From assembly GCA_023213315.1 (NCBI GenBank), contig JAKCPI010008027.1, positions 55,325 through 119,324 of the forward strand: a stretch of 64,000 bases of DNA, written 5' to 3'. Both the position numbers and the translations under genes were made by a program. Source of the stretch: Euborellia annulipes (Eukaryota; Arthropoda; Insecta; Dermaptera; Anisolabididae). Below the pieces are notes generated by a model. It was given only the letters and a program-made list of their open reading frames with translations, made no database searches and had not been told where the DNA came from. Positions 10,266 to 21,058 of the stretch are shown piece after piece (the first letter of the stretch is position 1; the number at the start of each line of letters is the position of its first letter).

Positions 10266-10435
10266 CTGTGGTAATTTTTATTCATCAACAAAAACTCAAA
10301 AAATCTGGTGTGACTGGCACACAGCACACACAACTTTCTCTTAACTTCAGTAATCGGAAGTTATGTTCTGTGCTTATCACATCAGATTTTGGTGTCGACA
10401 TGTATTTAGTTTCCGACAGTAGGGTACATTCGTAT

Positions 10436-10692
10436 TTTTTTTTTTTTTTTAACATTCACACTTTTTTCGCATTCACACACACATTCACACAGTCTTTTCG
10501 GTAACTTAGGCCATTTAAGACTTTAGACGATAACCGTTGTAATTAATATATATATTGTGGGTTCAGGCATTTCTATTTAAGCCATCTGGTATCCAAATGG
10601 CTTAAATAAAATCATCTGACTGCCTAGGTCCGAACCCGCGACGTTTGGTATAGGAGGTAGGCACGCTACCTACTACGCCAAACCCGGGGGGC
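10436..10692 (-). mobile_element. SINE-1 (tRNA-derived), full length
   Basis: Read on the minus strand: tRNA-like head with A box TGGCGTAGTAGG and B box GGGTTCGGACC, a palindromic AAGCCATTTGGATACC segment, the GGCCTAAG...GAAAAGACTG domain, a CA/TG-rich part and a poly(A) tail (the T run at the left). TSD GTACATTCGTAT at 10424-10435 and 10693-10704. Confidence 0.8.
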
Positions 10693-10711
10693 GTACATTC
10701 GTATTTCAAGA

Positions 10712-10714
<3 letters not shown>

Positions 10715-10742
<28 letters not shown>

Positions 10743-10937
10743 CTTTTTCGGCTGCAGAGGCTATTAGGGTTTTAATTTGACATATATATTATTACATTTA
10801 TAATAGCGATGGCTACCGGGGGACGTTCTACACGCTGATTTCTGGGGGTCACCAATCCCAGATTTCGCCGTGCTTGGCATTGCTTAACAGCAACGATTGT
10901 GGTGACTCTTGCTCTACTCCGTTGCCAGGCCCCCTGG
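10715..10937 (-). mobile_element. SINE-3: probable 5S rRNA-derived SINE
   Basis: TSD CGTATTTCAAGATGT at 10700-10714 and 10938-10952; poly(A) tail on the minus strand. The head contains GTTAAGCAATGCCAAGC and GGGATTGGTGACC, placed and spaced like the internal promoter region of insect 5S rRNA (TTAAGCAGCGTCGGGC ... GATGGGGGACC). Related copies: 31721-31834 and about 43940-44040. The 5S origin is my reading by eye. Confidence 0.6.
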
Positions 10938-11439
10938 CGTATTTCAAGATGTAAAATCTATAAGAATGGGAAAATATTTATATTTTGTTACTATGGCAAC
11001 TATAATATTTCTCCTATCCTATGGAGTACAAGAAGTAAAGTGGTCTTCAGAAAATTTCAATGGCAAAATGAGAATATACATTTTAAAGAGCAAAAAATAA
11101 TTGATTTTTGAATTTTAAACAAAATCGTTGGAGCGAATTTTGACAAAATTAAAAAAAAAAAAAAAATGAAAAAGTACATCAGTAAAATACTAGTATTCTT
11201 TGGCCGATTTTGTTTAAAAGCTTATTTTCACACTCCAGGGAGGAGTCTAACGTAAATATAAAATTTCAGCCTCCTAGCTCAATTCCTTCATGCTTAAAAT
11301 TGAACACACACAGACAGACCATGTCGCGAAAACCACTTTTGTTGATTCAGGGGGCCTCAAAACGTGAAGATCCATCAAAATCTCGACATCGAATTTTTGA
11401 CATGAATCCAATACTTAATATTAACATATATTATATGAA

Positions 11440-11650
11440 ATTTTGCACACACAATCTAGAGGTAAAGGTCAAGAACTGAAAAGCTTTTTGTAAACATCGG
11501 ACCATTAGGGGGGGCTCTAGGGGGGTCAATATTTTTTTCCTACATATCCTATAATTTTTTTTATTCTGTATATTCAGAAACTAGACTTTCTCCCGAGTAG
11601 AATGATATATAATATTAGTACCCTTAAATTTGTTAAAATATTATTTAAAT
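11440..11650 (+). repeat. Family C, 3' part
   Basis: Inverted match to 30645-30800: AAAGCTTTTTGTAAACATCG, GACCATTAGGGGG, CTCTAG, AGAAACTAGACTTTCTCCC. Directly follows the truncated family X copy. Confidence 0.6.
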
Positions 11651-12182
11651 TTGAAAATTTAGCATTATTTCTTTGAATAGAGGGTGGGCAAAGTTGTGCG
11701 CTCGGCTTAGTTCAACCATTTATTTGCTGCAAGCCCGACGCAGTACCCTCTCTGGGAAAATTCCCACGGACGCCAAATATTGATTTCCAGCCCAAGTGTA
11801 TATTATATTATTTGACTATTATTATTAATATTAAACACTAAAAGTAAAAAGTAACCCCCCCCCCCCTCCTCACGCCACAGATCAATCAAAGGTTTAAAAT
11901 AAAAAAAAATTTTCACATCGCTGATTTCATAACCTACTTATTTATTTATTTTTATTATTATTCTCATAGTATTATGCATTATGATGTATAAAATTGCCAA
12001 CCTTGAAAGCGCCTTTCCCCTCGGGCAAATTTTATTCTATTCTTTTTTTTTTTATTTTAAACCAGTAAGGAAAATATTTGAACACTTGAAAATCTGATAA
12101 TTAATCAAACAAATAAAACAAAAAAGCTTAGTACCAGCCACTGAATTAAGACAATATAAAAATTTAAAGTGAAATAAATCTT
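11651..12182. other. AT-rich DNA, no gene seen
   Basis: Nothing recognisable; one poly(C) run near 11857-11866. Confidence 0.5.
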
Positions 12183-12820
12183 TTGGATTCAAGGGCGGAT
12201 CCAGAGGTGTTTCTCGGGGGGGGGGGGTTAATCTGGTGTGACTCGTCGCACATCACACTATTTTTTCTTAATTTCGGTAATTTAAAGGCGCATTCTGTAC
12301 TTGTTTGCCAGAATATTAATACAAATCAAATTTTTAAGTATCAATTTTTAAAATTTTACATTAAAAATAAATTTTTTTTCGAAAAAAAAAGTATTTTTTT
12401 CAAATCTCGGAGGGGTAATTACCCCCTTTACCCCCCCCTTGTATCCGCCCTTGTTTGTTCTGTCAAAAATTTGATGTCGAGATTTTGAGGGATATTCACG
12501 TTTTGAGGTCCTCTGAGTCCAAAAAAGTGGTTTTCGCGACATGGTCTGTCTGTGTGTGTGTGTGTTCAATTTAAAGCATGAATGAATTGAGCTACGAAGT
12601 TGAAATTTTATATTTAAGTTAGGCACCTCCATGGAGCGTGAAAATAAGCTTTTAAACAAAGTCGGCGATAAAGTACTAGTACTTTACTGATGTACTTTTT
12701 CAGTTTTTTTCGATTTTCTCAAAATTCGCCCCAAAGATTTTTTTAAAAATTCATAAATCTGGTGTGACAGGCACAGAACACAACTTTCGATTTTCGAAGG
12801 TACCATCACACCAGATTTTT
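12183..12820 (-). mobile_element. Family X element, minus, with MITE near its end
   Basis: Lacks the (TA)n end hairpin; the TTGGATTC edge is followed by the CAAGGGCGG MITE (12190-12453), then TGTCAAAAATTTGATGTCGAG onward to an HP hairpin at 12752-12820 shortened in its loop. Confidence 0.7.
12190..12453. mobile_element. hAT-like MITE, CAAGGGCGGAT family, carrying an HP hairpin
   Basis: Ends CAAGGGCGGATCCAG and TGTATCCGCCCTTG. Subterminal G and C runs; interior holds an HP-like foldback (12223-12310). Putative TSD is degraded (TTTGGATT against TTTGTTCT). Near-identical relatives lie in both arms of the hAT at 24442-27900, and a terminal fragment is at about 57188-57242. Confidence 0.7.
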
Positions 12821-12899
12821 AATAATCAATGGTTCACAAAAGAAAAATGAAGCGTGGGGAAAAACATCTTCGGGCTTTTGTGCCTTTGAAAATTAATTA

Positions 12900-13706
12900 G
12901 AGCCCGGATGTTCATTTAGTTTGTATAGATGCTGAATAGGTTCCTGAAACTTTGCAGTTATCCTTTTGATGAGTAGTCGATTCGATATAACCCTATTTGT
13001 TCCGAGCATATGTGCATATTTTGGCTTTCTTTGAGCATATTCCATGCACAATGCATGTTTTACCAAAACAACCTTATTTTTTATGCATATTTTAACATTT
13101 TTTTTTAAAGAAAAAAAGCATGTTTTGAATATTTTTGTGTAGTGGCTTTTAAAGTTTAAAGTCTAATTTATGTGACAAAAATTAAAAATTATTTTTAATA
13201 TTTTCAAACTTTCGTCGCTTTACAGGGTCGAAATGTAAAAGATCAACATTTCTACCTCAATTTGTCCCAGATTTCTTCTTTCAAGTATGCGCCTGTCAAA
13301 GATCATTTCATTCAAAGATCATTTTCTACGTTCAAGAACTTCTTCTTCTTGTCAGATAAACGCATGTCCTTAAACGAGAAAATTTAGAGAAATTGCATGT
13401 TGTTGTTTATTGTTATAAAAAATAAAATAAAATAAAGGGTCGGACTAAGCCGATTTGATATCCAAATGGCTTAAATAAAATCATCGGACTGCCTGGGGTC
13501 CGAACCCGCGACTTTTGGAATACGAGGTTAGCACGCTAACCCCTACACCAAGCCCCGAGGGCGTTGGGCAAAGTTAAAAATAATATAAAATGCGATTCAA
13601 TTTGTGATAGAGCATATTTTTACTATTTTTTCCCTTCATTGTGCATATTTGGTCATTTTATAGTGTATTAATGCCTGGGTTTGATTGTGCATGAACATCC
13701 GGGCTC
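12900..13706. mobile_element. DNA transposon (GAGCCCGGATGTTCAT termini), 807 bp
   Basis: Perfect TIRs GAGCCCGGATGTTCAT / ATGAACATCCGGGCTC. Subterminal regions are rich in GCATATT/ATGCATG motifs. No transposase frame and no clear TSD. Contains a SINE-1 fragment. AGAGCCCGG-type ends recur at 25087 and 59265. Confidence 0.65.
13435..13562 (-). mobile_element. SINE-1 head fragment
   Basis: tRNA-like head with B-box GGGTTCGGACC and A-box TTGGTGTAGGGG on the minus strand plus the AAGCCATTTGGATA segment; the 3' domain is missing and the tail is replaced by an A-rich stretch. Confidence 0.7.
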
Positions 13707-15230
13707 AAGTAATCACTTTGTTTTCTGGAAGGTTCATTATTTAACGATTAGGTGAGTGAATGAATGCGAGAGAGAGAGAGAAGGGGTTGTCAGGTAATGG
13801 AAAAACCATTTCCTACAAATTCTTGCTCATTCTTTTCTTTATCTATTTCCTATTTAAGTGAATGTGTTATTTCTTATCTCTCTATTGAGTCAGAGCTCTC
13901 TATCTCTGTTTACGTAGAGTAATAATCAAACGAAACAATAGCCTTAATCTATTATTATTTTATTATATCTGATATACCTATAAATACTTTTATTTTTTTC
14001 TCAACTTAAACATTCAATATTTATTTCTAAAGTTCATTATCATATATCAATATAATAAAAGGGATGTGTGTGGAAATCTAATATAATATACGAAAATATA
14101 TATAAATTTTCATAAAATTTCACAAATTCATTTGTTTATATTTACATGTTTTTTAATGACACCTGTGATTTTGTTTTGATTTTTCTTTCAAAAATTAACG
14201 AAAAATGTTTTCTTCTGTGATTATTTCAAAAACTATTCAGTTTTCGGAAAAATGTCAAAGAATAAAAACTTTTTAGAATTGAGTTTTTTATCATAATATA
14301 ACAAAGAAATTGAAAATTTCAAAATTTCTGAAAAAACTTATTAGGTAAAGTACTACTTCCAAGTGACGTATTTACTCCAAAAGTTGATAGAAATCTACAA
14401 TTTTAGTGTAAGGAGCATTTACCAAATTTCATCGATCTAGCTGCTTTGGTTTTTAAGCAATCGTGTTCACACACACGCCCAAACGTAATTCCAAAAGAAT
14501 ATACGAGAAAGTCTCGGTGAAGTCATCCCCATATTTTAGAAAATAAACTGAGACGCCACCGGATAAATATTTTTACATGAGGGTACTTTACTTTCCAGTG
14601 AACCTTGGAAATTAAATCAAGGTATTACCCCTCGGGTGCATTTATAAGATTTTCTCGAATTGGACGTTCTATATTTCATTACTTAATGATTTCTTAGTCA
14701 CACCAGTTTATTTTATGCTGCATTAAATAAATTAACATAGGAAAAAATTCTCCAAAGGGGGGGCAAGGCGAGGGTGCGCGTGTGGCCAACCTCTTAGGCG
14801 CTTCCCTTACGCGACGATTTTGTACGTCTGTACTCTCGCAAGCAATATTTTAAAAAAGCCGGTTTGCCCACCAGATTAGCCTCTTTCAGTGTAACAAAAT
14901 CGAGCCCAAATTTCTATGCTCTTGCATTATTTCACATTTCAAGATTGGATTTGATCAATGGGGATTGATCTTTTGACATTTAAAGTTTCTTTGATATGAC
15001 CGTGCATATTAATATGTTTTCCTTTTACATACGTAACATCGATGGTGTATGATATAAGAATACAATTTTTCTTCCCTTTTAAATAATTCATTGCAGGGCT
15101 AGTTGATGAAAAAAAAAGAATTTTTCAAACTTAATATAGTATTTTTATAATAGAGTATTAAAAATTTCAAACAGAGTTAGGAATGGATTGTCCGAAAAAC
15201 CCGCCTCGAAATGTTTTCTGGCCGTTTGCT
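13707..15230. other. AT-rich DNA; weak Helitron/DINE-like stretch near 14345-14520
   Basis: 14430-14480 reads AAATTTCATCGATCTAGCT...TTCACACACACGCCC, the same layout as the AAATTTCA...TAGCTC...ACACACACAGACAGAC part of family X but a different sequence. No gene. Confidence 0.35.
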
Positions 15231-15238
15231 TCTATCAC

Positions 15239-15379
15239 CATGGGCGTAACTAGGGGGTGCCGGAGGGCTCCAGAAAACTCGTGCCCCAAGAAAAATTGAG
15301 AAAATATGGGGCTTTCCAAGCCCCCCGGAGGATAGCTGGTCCCATGCCCCCTCCCCCGAATTCTCTAGTTACGCCCATG
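15239..15379. mobile_element. hAT-like MITE, CATGGGCGTAACTAG family, 141 bp
   Basis: TIR CATGGGCGTAACTAG / CTAGTTACGCCCATG; perfect 8-bp TSD TCTATCAC (15231-15238, 15380-15387). Same family as the 1960-bp element at 22407-24366. Confidence 0.85.
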
Positions 15380-15387
15380 TCTATCAC

Positions 15388-15834
15388 ACTTTAGTCAACA
15401 ACTATCCAACTTATCCTACCGATAACAAATTATCGATATAGTAAACAAGAACACGCTTAACCTACGAGTTAAAAAATGAATTTTTTCACATATAAGCCTA
15501 ATTAGCTTTCCGATGTATAAGGAGAGTTTTGTGAAGTTGGCAACTTAATAAAGTCATCATTTATAAAATTATTAAAAATTAAAATAATTAATTAAAGCTA
15601 ATTATTTTTTTAACAAAAATGCAAAAAATGAATGTGTTTCTAATTTCCTCCCTTATACCGAACTTTGGATCTTACTACTATCTAACGACGATCTGGGCTC
15701 TTATTTAATCATATGATTAGCTTAACTAAATCTGAAGAGTCTTACTTGTTAGTCAACTAGCTTGTTAATTAGAAGTGAAGGAACCGGCACTTCAATATAT
15801 ATCATGGAATTCTCCAATTCTTTTTCTTAAGTTT
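15388..15834. other. AT-rich DNA, no gene seen
   Basis: No repeat boundary or coding signal recognised. Confidence 0.5.
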
Positions 15835-16525
15835 TTTACTTTCTCTTACCTATGTATATATGTAATATATATAGAGAAAGCATTGGATTCATGTCAAAAA
15901 TTCGATGTCGAGATTTTGATGGATCTTCACGTTTTGAGGTCCCCTGAATCCAAAAAAGTGGTTTTCGCGACATGGTCTGTCTGTGGGTGGGTGGGTGGGT
16001 GTGTGGGTGTGTGTGTGTGTGTGTGTGTGTGTTCAATTTTAAGCATGAAGGAATTGAGCTACCAGGTTGAAATTTTATATTTAAGTTAAACACCCCCCGG
16101 GACCGGAAAAATAAGCATTTAATCAAAATCGGCCAAAGAGTACTAGTACTTTACTGATGTACTTTTTCAGTTTTTTTCGATTTTCTCAAAATTCGCTCTA
16201 ACGATTTTGATTAAAATTCAAAAATCAATTATTTTTTAGATGCTCTTTAAAATGTATATTCTCATTTTGCAATTGAAATCTTCTGAAGACCACTTTACTC
16301 TTGTATTTCATAGGGAAGATAGGAGAAATGGTTGCCATGGTAACAAAATATAAATATTTTCCCATACTTATAAATTTTACATCTGAATTCATATGTTCCG
16401 TACTGTCGGGAACTAAATATATGTCGACACAAAAAATCTGGTGTGATAAGCACAGAACACAACTTTCGATTACCGAAGGTAAGAGAAAGTTGTGTGCTGT
16501 GCGCCAGTCACACCAGATTTTTTTT
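15835..16525 (-). mobile_element. Family X element, full length, minus
   Basis: Complete: (TA)n end hairpin with CTTTCTCTTACC at 15838-15880, GAGGTCCCCTGAATCC, a long (TG)n tract at 15985-16031, GTACTAGTACTTT, TTACCATGGCAACC spelled in reverse, and an intact HP hairpin at 16431-16525. Confidence 0.85.
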
Positions 16526-17123
16526 TTTCAATTTATATATGAATAAAGAAAGATTTGAATATAGAAATAAATATTCTCATGCTAAATAAAAATAACAATA
16601 GTGAGATCTCTCTCTATCTGGCAAGTGATTGAGATGCGGGGATCTAACATGTTCATGGTTCATGTTCATGTTCATGTTCAAGGTGAACAAAAGCAAAGCG
16701 CTGAATACACTAAATGAAATGGCACGCCTTATATAAGACAGGTCACATCGCATAAACATATTATTCCCTTGGCATTTTTCATTTAATATCGAGAGAACAA
16801 ATTCAATCTAAACATAACTGATTCCCATGCATATGACTTTGGCTTTATCTTTCTTCTCTAAATTTCGAATTATTCATCACTAAATTATTCCTTCCAGCTT
16901 ATCCGGCTTAGCCACTTGCCTCTGAAATGACCCACGAAGAAAAAAATTAAATTTTTCTCAGTAAATGAAAGAAAAAAAAAATATTCGGATATATAAGTAA
17001 AATTTAAACTGACTCAACATCGTAGAAGAAGGACCAGGACTATCCTGAGAAGCCGCTGCGTCTTAATTCAAGGGGCTCCCCAATTTGATCACGTAGACCC
17101 GAGCCTATTGAGAAAAATTATCT
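16526..17123. other. Intergenic, no gene seen
   Basis: Contains a short TTCATG repeat at about 16650-16680; otherwise nothing recognisable. Confidence 0.45.
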
Positions 17124-17190
17124 TGCCAAGCCCGGGAAACGAACCCGAGTCCCCGGACATGCCAGCCACTCTTCCGCAGAGAGGCCATTT
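17124..17190 (-). repeat. tRNA-like SINE head
   Basis: On the minus strand: AGAGTGGCTGGCATG followed by B-box GGGTTCGTTTCCCGGG. No acceptor stem can be drawn, so a SINE or tRNA pseudogene rather than a working tRNA. Confidence 0.4.
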
Positions 17191-18181
17191 GATGAATGAC
17201 AATATCTAATCCAAATATTTAAGAATATCTTTTTTTTTTAAGCCTGGCTACAAAGATGATAAAAAATAAAAATGAAAAGAGATAAAAAAAAATCCAATTC
17301 GAGGTCACAATTTTTACTTGTGATTAACGCATAATAATTAAATCTACTCAACGATGACCTTCATATAATATTTTTAATCCCACTCTCTCTTTATTTTTAA
17401 AATAACAACAACAACAACAACAATTAGCAAGTGATAATGTTTATTAATTAACAAATTGACTCAACATCGATCTCGAGGATGAATTCATTCCCAAATTATG
17501 ATTCATATATCATTTTTCTATAAGTGCTTATATAAGTTATAGATGGCGAGCTTGAAAGGAAAATGTAAATACAATTTTCTCTCAGGGTCAAATGTAGAGT
17601 ATCTCGTTAACAAAGAATTATATTTCCAAGACTTATTCACCATTTTCTATTTTATGATGAAATTTTTCAATGATAAGGCAATCAAGAGAGTAAGGCAGGT
17701 GCAGCCAAAAAATAAATCCTCCATTAGTTAAAAGAAGAGGCAAATACCTCTGTTTCTTTTTAACCAATGCTCTGATTGTTGTGCCATGGCCGACGTTTCG
17801 GTCACATATAGGACTATCTGTAGGTGTCACATTAAATGTCGGATTATCCCCAGAGCCAAGTCATTGCCAACATATTAATCCTCCAGTGGCCATATTGGCT
17901 AAAGACATTGTTAATACAATGAATCTAATAAGCAAATTGGAGTGAATATGTACTATTTGCTCAGGGACCCACATCATCTTGTGGGTGGATGGCGACCTCG
18001 AGCTTACCTAGCTGCTAGTGGCAATACTTCTATTCTTTGCATATCAGTCTCTTCCTTTCTATATTTTCACCAGGCGTCAGACCGTGCGACTGGCCGGCCT
18101 GTTCTATTCCTTCCCGGTCGCCCAAACCCATGAATGACAAATCACCGCCGCACCGCGGGAATTAGGCGAAGAAAAAGAAGA
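17191..18181. other. No gene seen; one decayed hammerhead-like motif
   Basis: Minus strand 17792-17823 reads CTACAGATAGTCC...GTGACCGAAACGTC: the GAAACGTC end is intact and AGTC/GAC can pair, but the CTGANGA box is damaged. A (CAA)n microsatellite is at about 17405-17423. Remaining sequence unassigned. Confidence 0.4.
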
Positions 18182-18189
18182 GTGAATAT

Positions 18190-18651
18190 TAGGGTGGGTC
18201 GTTTTGCCACCTTTTTTCGGAGCGAAATGTAATTATAAAGCGACCATATTTTTGGATAACGAGATGTCACTGGCGATGAAAACTGACATTCTAGCCTCAA
18301 AATGCCAGTTATATGCCCCTGGGAGGGCGCTTAATTGTACTGAATTTGCCTCGTTTTCGGCCCCAGGGCCCATCCAGGGGCATATAACTGGCATTTTGAG
18401 GCTAGGATGTCAGTTTTCATCGCAAGAGACATCTCGTTAACCAAAAATATGGTCGCTTTATAACCCAACTAAACTTAATGACAATTTTGGGATTTTCAGT
18501 CGACATTTCGAAACTTTGAGGTAAAAAATCTCACAGAAGATATTGTCCGATTAAAAAAAAAAATTTATATCTGTAATGTCCATGTGGGTGGGCCACTTTT
18601 GCTGGGTATTACATTTCGCTCCGAAAAAAGGTGGCAAAACGACCCACCCTA
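18190..18651. mobile_element. Foldback MITE, 462 bp, TAGGGTGGGTCG termini, 8-bp TSD
   Basis: TIRs of about 43 bp starting TAGGGTGGGTCGTTTTGCC; perfect TSD GTGAATAT (18182-18189, 18652-18659). A second inverted pair inside (about 18237-18330 against 18372-18465, including GGCATATAACTGGCATTTTG) makes the left half fold on itself. Superfamily uncertain (8-bp TSD fits hAT or P). Confidence 0.85.
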
Positions 18652-18659
18652 GTGAATAT

Positions 18660-20269
18660 GTAGGCTACTATGGACAGAGAATGAGTGAAAAATATTTCTT
18701 TCAAAAAAAAAAAAAAAAAAAAAAAAGTGGGTCCTGACACATAAATAATTGAAATAATATTAGCTGCTTGTTCATTGGAATCCAAGGAAAAGCTTTACAG
18801 CTATATCTATTAGAGTTAAAATTAGGGTCCGATTTGCACAACAGCCTGAATGATTTATAAATTACAACACATTTAACTGCGTTTTTCGTCTTTGAGTCTT
18901 TGTACAGAAGTAGAGTACTCTCTTCAGGGGTCGTTGAGGTCATCTCTCACTTTTCTATCACAGGAGAAAATGGATAATTTGAGAAAGAAAAGGCTATATT
19001 TTCAGTAATTTTGTGTCACACTTTATTCTTGTATTTCATAGGAAAGATAATAGATTGATTGAAAAAATTTGGTGCGACCAGCCACGCCAGATTTTTTTTA
19101 CTTAATAAAAATCCCAATCGTCAAATACAAAGTTTCCTCTAAACTTAGTGTTATTTACATTAAAATATTCAACTTTCTTAGATTTTTATCAAACTAATTT
19201 ACATGTATTCTTTATCGCAAATACGCACAGTACATTATCGAAAGGAGTGACCCGAATTAAGAGTATCGACCTTTTATTGAAGTTTTTTTTTTTTTTTTTA
19301 AGTTAAAATTTAAATTTAAGACATTAAGGTACTTATAAAGATTAAAAGCTAATTTTTTTAAATATATTATTAATCACTATAACCTATAGGGAATCACATA
19401 CGTATAAGATAATATTTTGAAGCAGATCTGACGAAGGGTTATCGTGTAATTATTAAAAATTTAAATTTAACATGTAACCCTATAGGGAATGTCGACGAAA
19501 CGCACACATATCGAATTATATAGCCACTCTTGATAATGATAAAAAAAAAAACAAAAAACTTCTATTTTTATCAATTAATTTCCGTAGAATACGTTAAAAA
19601 TTAAATCAAAATTTTCTGACGAAGGCTTTTTAAAAATATTTTAACAAGAAAGACAAAAATGTCAGTTCACTATATTTAAAAATAAGTAAGTCACGTGACT
19701 CAGACCAGTCCCGCAACGCCGCATAAAATAAATCGCGTTTCACGCCTTCACTTACTTTTTTTTTTATTTACGATACACTACAGCAAGATTAACATAAACA
19801 GCAGAAAAAAAAATTTAGATTCTATTAATATTATGACTTACGGGGTACTGTCCGATCAATCTTAACAAACAAGTAAAATATATATTTTTTATTAAGCAAA
19901 GTAAAATGGTGCTAATTTCATTTGTGTATTTACTTACCTATTAATAAAGAGGTAATTTCTTTTTATGACATACACACTAATGATTTTGTAGACTATAATC
20001 TGGACTGGTTAAAAATGCGTAGCATTTTTTTTCCAAACAACTATTAGTCTCTATTACGATAACAAAAAAGGAAGATTTAATGATGCGAAACAAAATCCTT
20101 GATCATTGGAGTAATGGTCATGAAATTGTGGACGAAAGGACAGGAAGGGGAAGGGAGGACATAAATGCTTTGAATAAATATATCTATAGAGAGCTCTAAT
20201 AAATACTCGCATATACAGAAGAGCCTTCCTTGTCTGTATATTAATATTCTCCATCCAAAAAATTTTAAT
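18660..20269. other. AT-rich DNA with one deleted HP hairpin
   Basis: HP remnant at 19072-19098 (AAAAAATTTGGTGCGAC...CCAGATTTTTT) with the middle deleted, as in the copy at 4033. Otherwise no gene or repeat recognised. Confidence 0.45.
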
Positions 20270-20934
20270 TTTTACTTTCTATTACCTATGTAATATATAT
20301 ATATAGAGAGAGAAAGTATTGGATTCATGTCAAAAATTCGTGATTTTGATGGATATAGGCCTACACGTTTTAAGGTCCCCTGAATCCAAATACTTTCTCT
20401 CTCTATATATTTCATATATAGGGTAAGAGAAAGTAAAAAGTGGTTTTCGCGACATGGTGTGTCTGTGTGTGTTCAATTTAAAGCATGAAGGAATTGAGCT
20501 AGGAGATTAAAATCTTATATCCCCACTAGGGGGGGGGGGGGGGGAATAAGCTTTTAAACAAAGTCGGCCAAAAGTACTTTTTCTGTTTTTTCAATTTTCT
20601 TAAAATTCGCTTCACGATTTTTTTTTTTTTAATTCATAAATCATTTATTTTTTAGATGTTTTTTAAAATGTATATTCTCATTTTGCCATTGAAATCTTCC
20701 GAAACACACTTTACTCTTGCACTTCATAGGAAAGATAGGAGAAATGGTTGCTATGGTAACAAAATATAAATATTTTCCCATATTTATAAATTTTACATCT
20801 TGAAATTCGAATGTACCTACTGTCTGAAAATAAATATATGTCGACACGAAAAATCTGATGTGCCAAGCACAGAACACAACTTTCGAAGGTAAGAGAAAGG
20901 TGTGTGCTGTGCGCCAGTCACACCAGATTTTTTT
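20270..20934 (-). mobile_element. Family X element, minus, with an inserted end-hairpin
   Basis: Full length, HP hairpin at 20849-20934. At 20391-20438 the sequence between AATCCAAA and AAAAGTGG is interrupted by a second copy of the (TA)n end hairpin (TACTTTCTC ... GAGAAAGTA), placed in a position where no other copy has it. Confidence 0.8.
20391..20438. repeat. Solo end-hairpin (TH) inserted inside family X
   Basis: Inverted repeat TACTTTCTCT / AGAGAAAGTA around a TATATATTTCATATATA core, about 48 bp, interrupting the AATCCAAAAAAGTGG block of the host copy. Confidence 0.7.
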
Positions 20935-21058
20935 CATTAGGAGTTTAGAAACTCAAAGCCTCCTCTATCGATAGCCTTGAATATATTAATAGGTAATAAA
21001 AAAAAAAAATATCAGGGACGCTAATTTCTAAATAAATATATTTAGTAGAATTTAATTG

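Larger units (their letters stand above)
10298..11415 (+). mobile_element. Family X element, plus, with two SINE insertions
   Basis: HP hairpin at 10298-10390, then the family body split twice: after GGGTACATTCGTAT by SINE-1 (10436-10692) and after CGTATTTCAAGATGT by SINE-3 (10715-10937). The body then runs uninterrupted from 10953 to about 11415. Removing the two insertions and one TSD each restores an ordinary copy. Confidence 0.8.

Noticed and set aside
3455..16126. Recurrent small frames of 60 to 105 codons (e.g. 3455-3664, 6646-6861, 11210-11479, 12348-12659, 15775-16126) with similar peptides
   Set aside because: They all lie in copies of family X and appear similar only because the DNA is repeated; frames differ in length and break at random.
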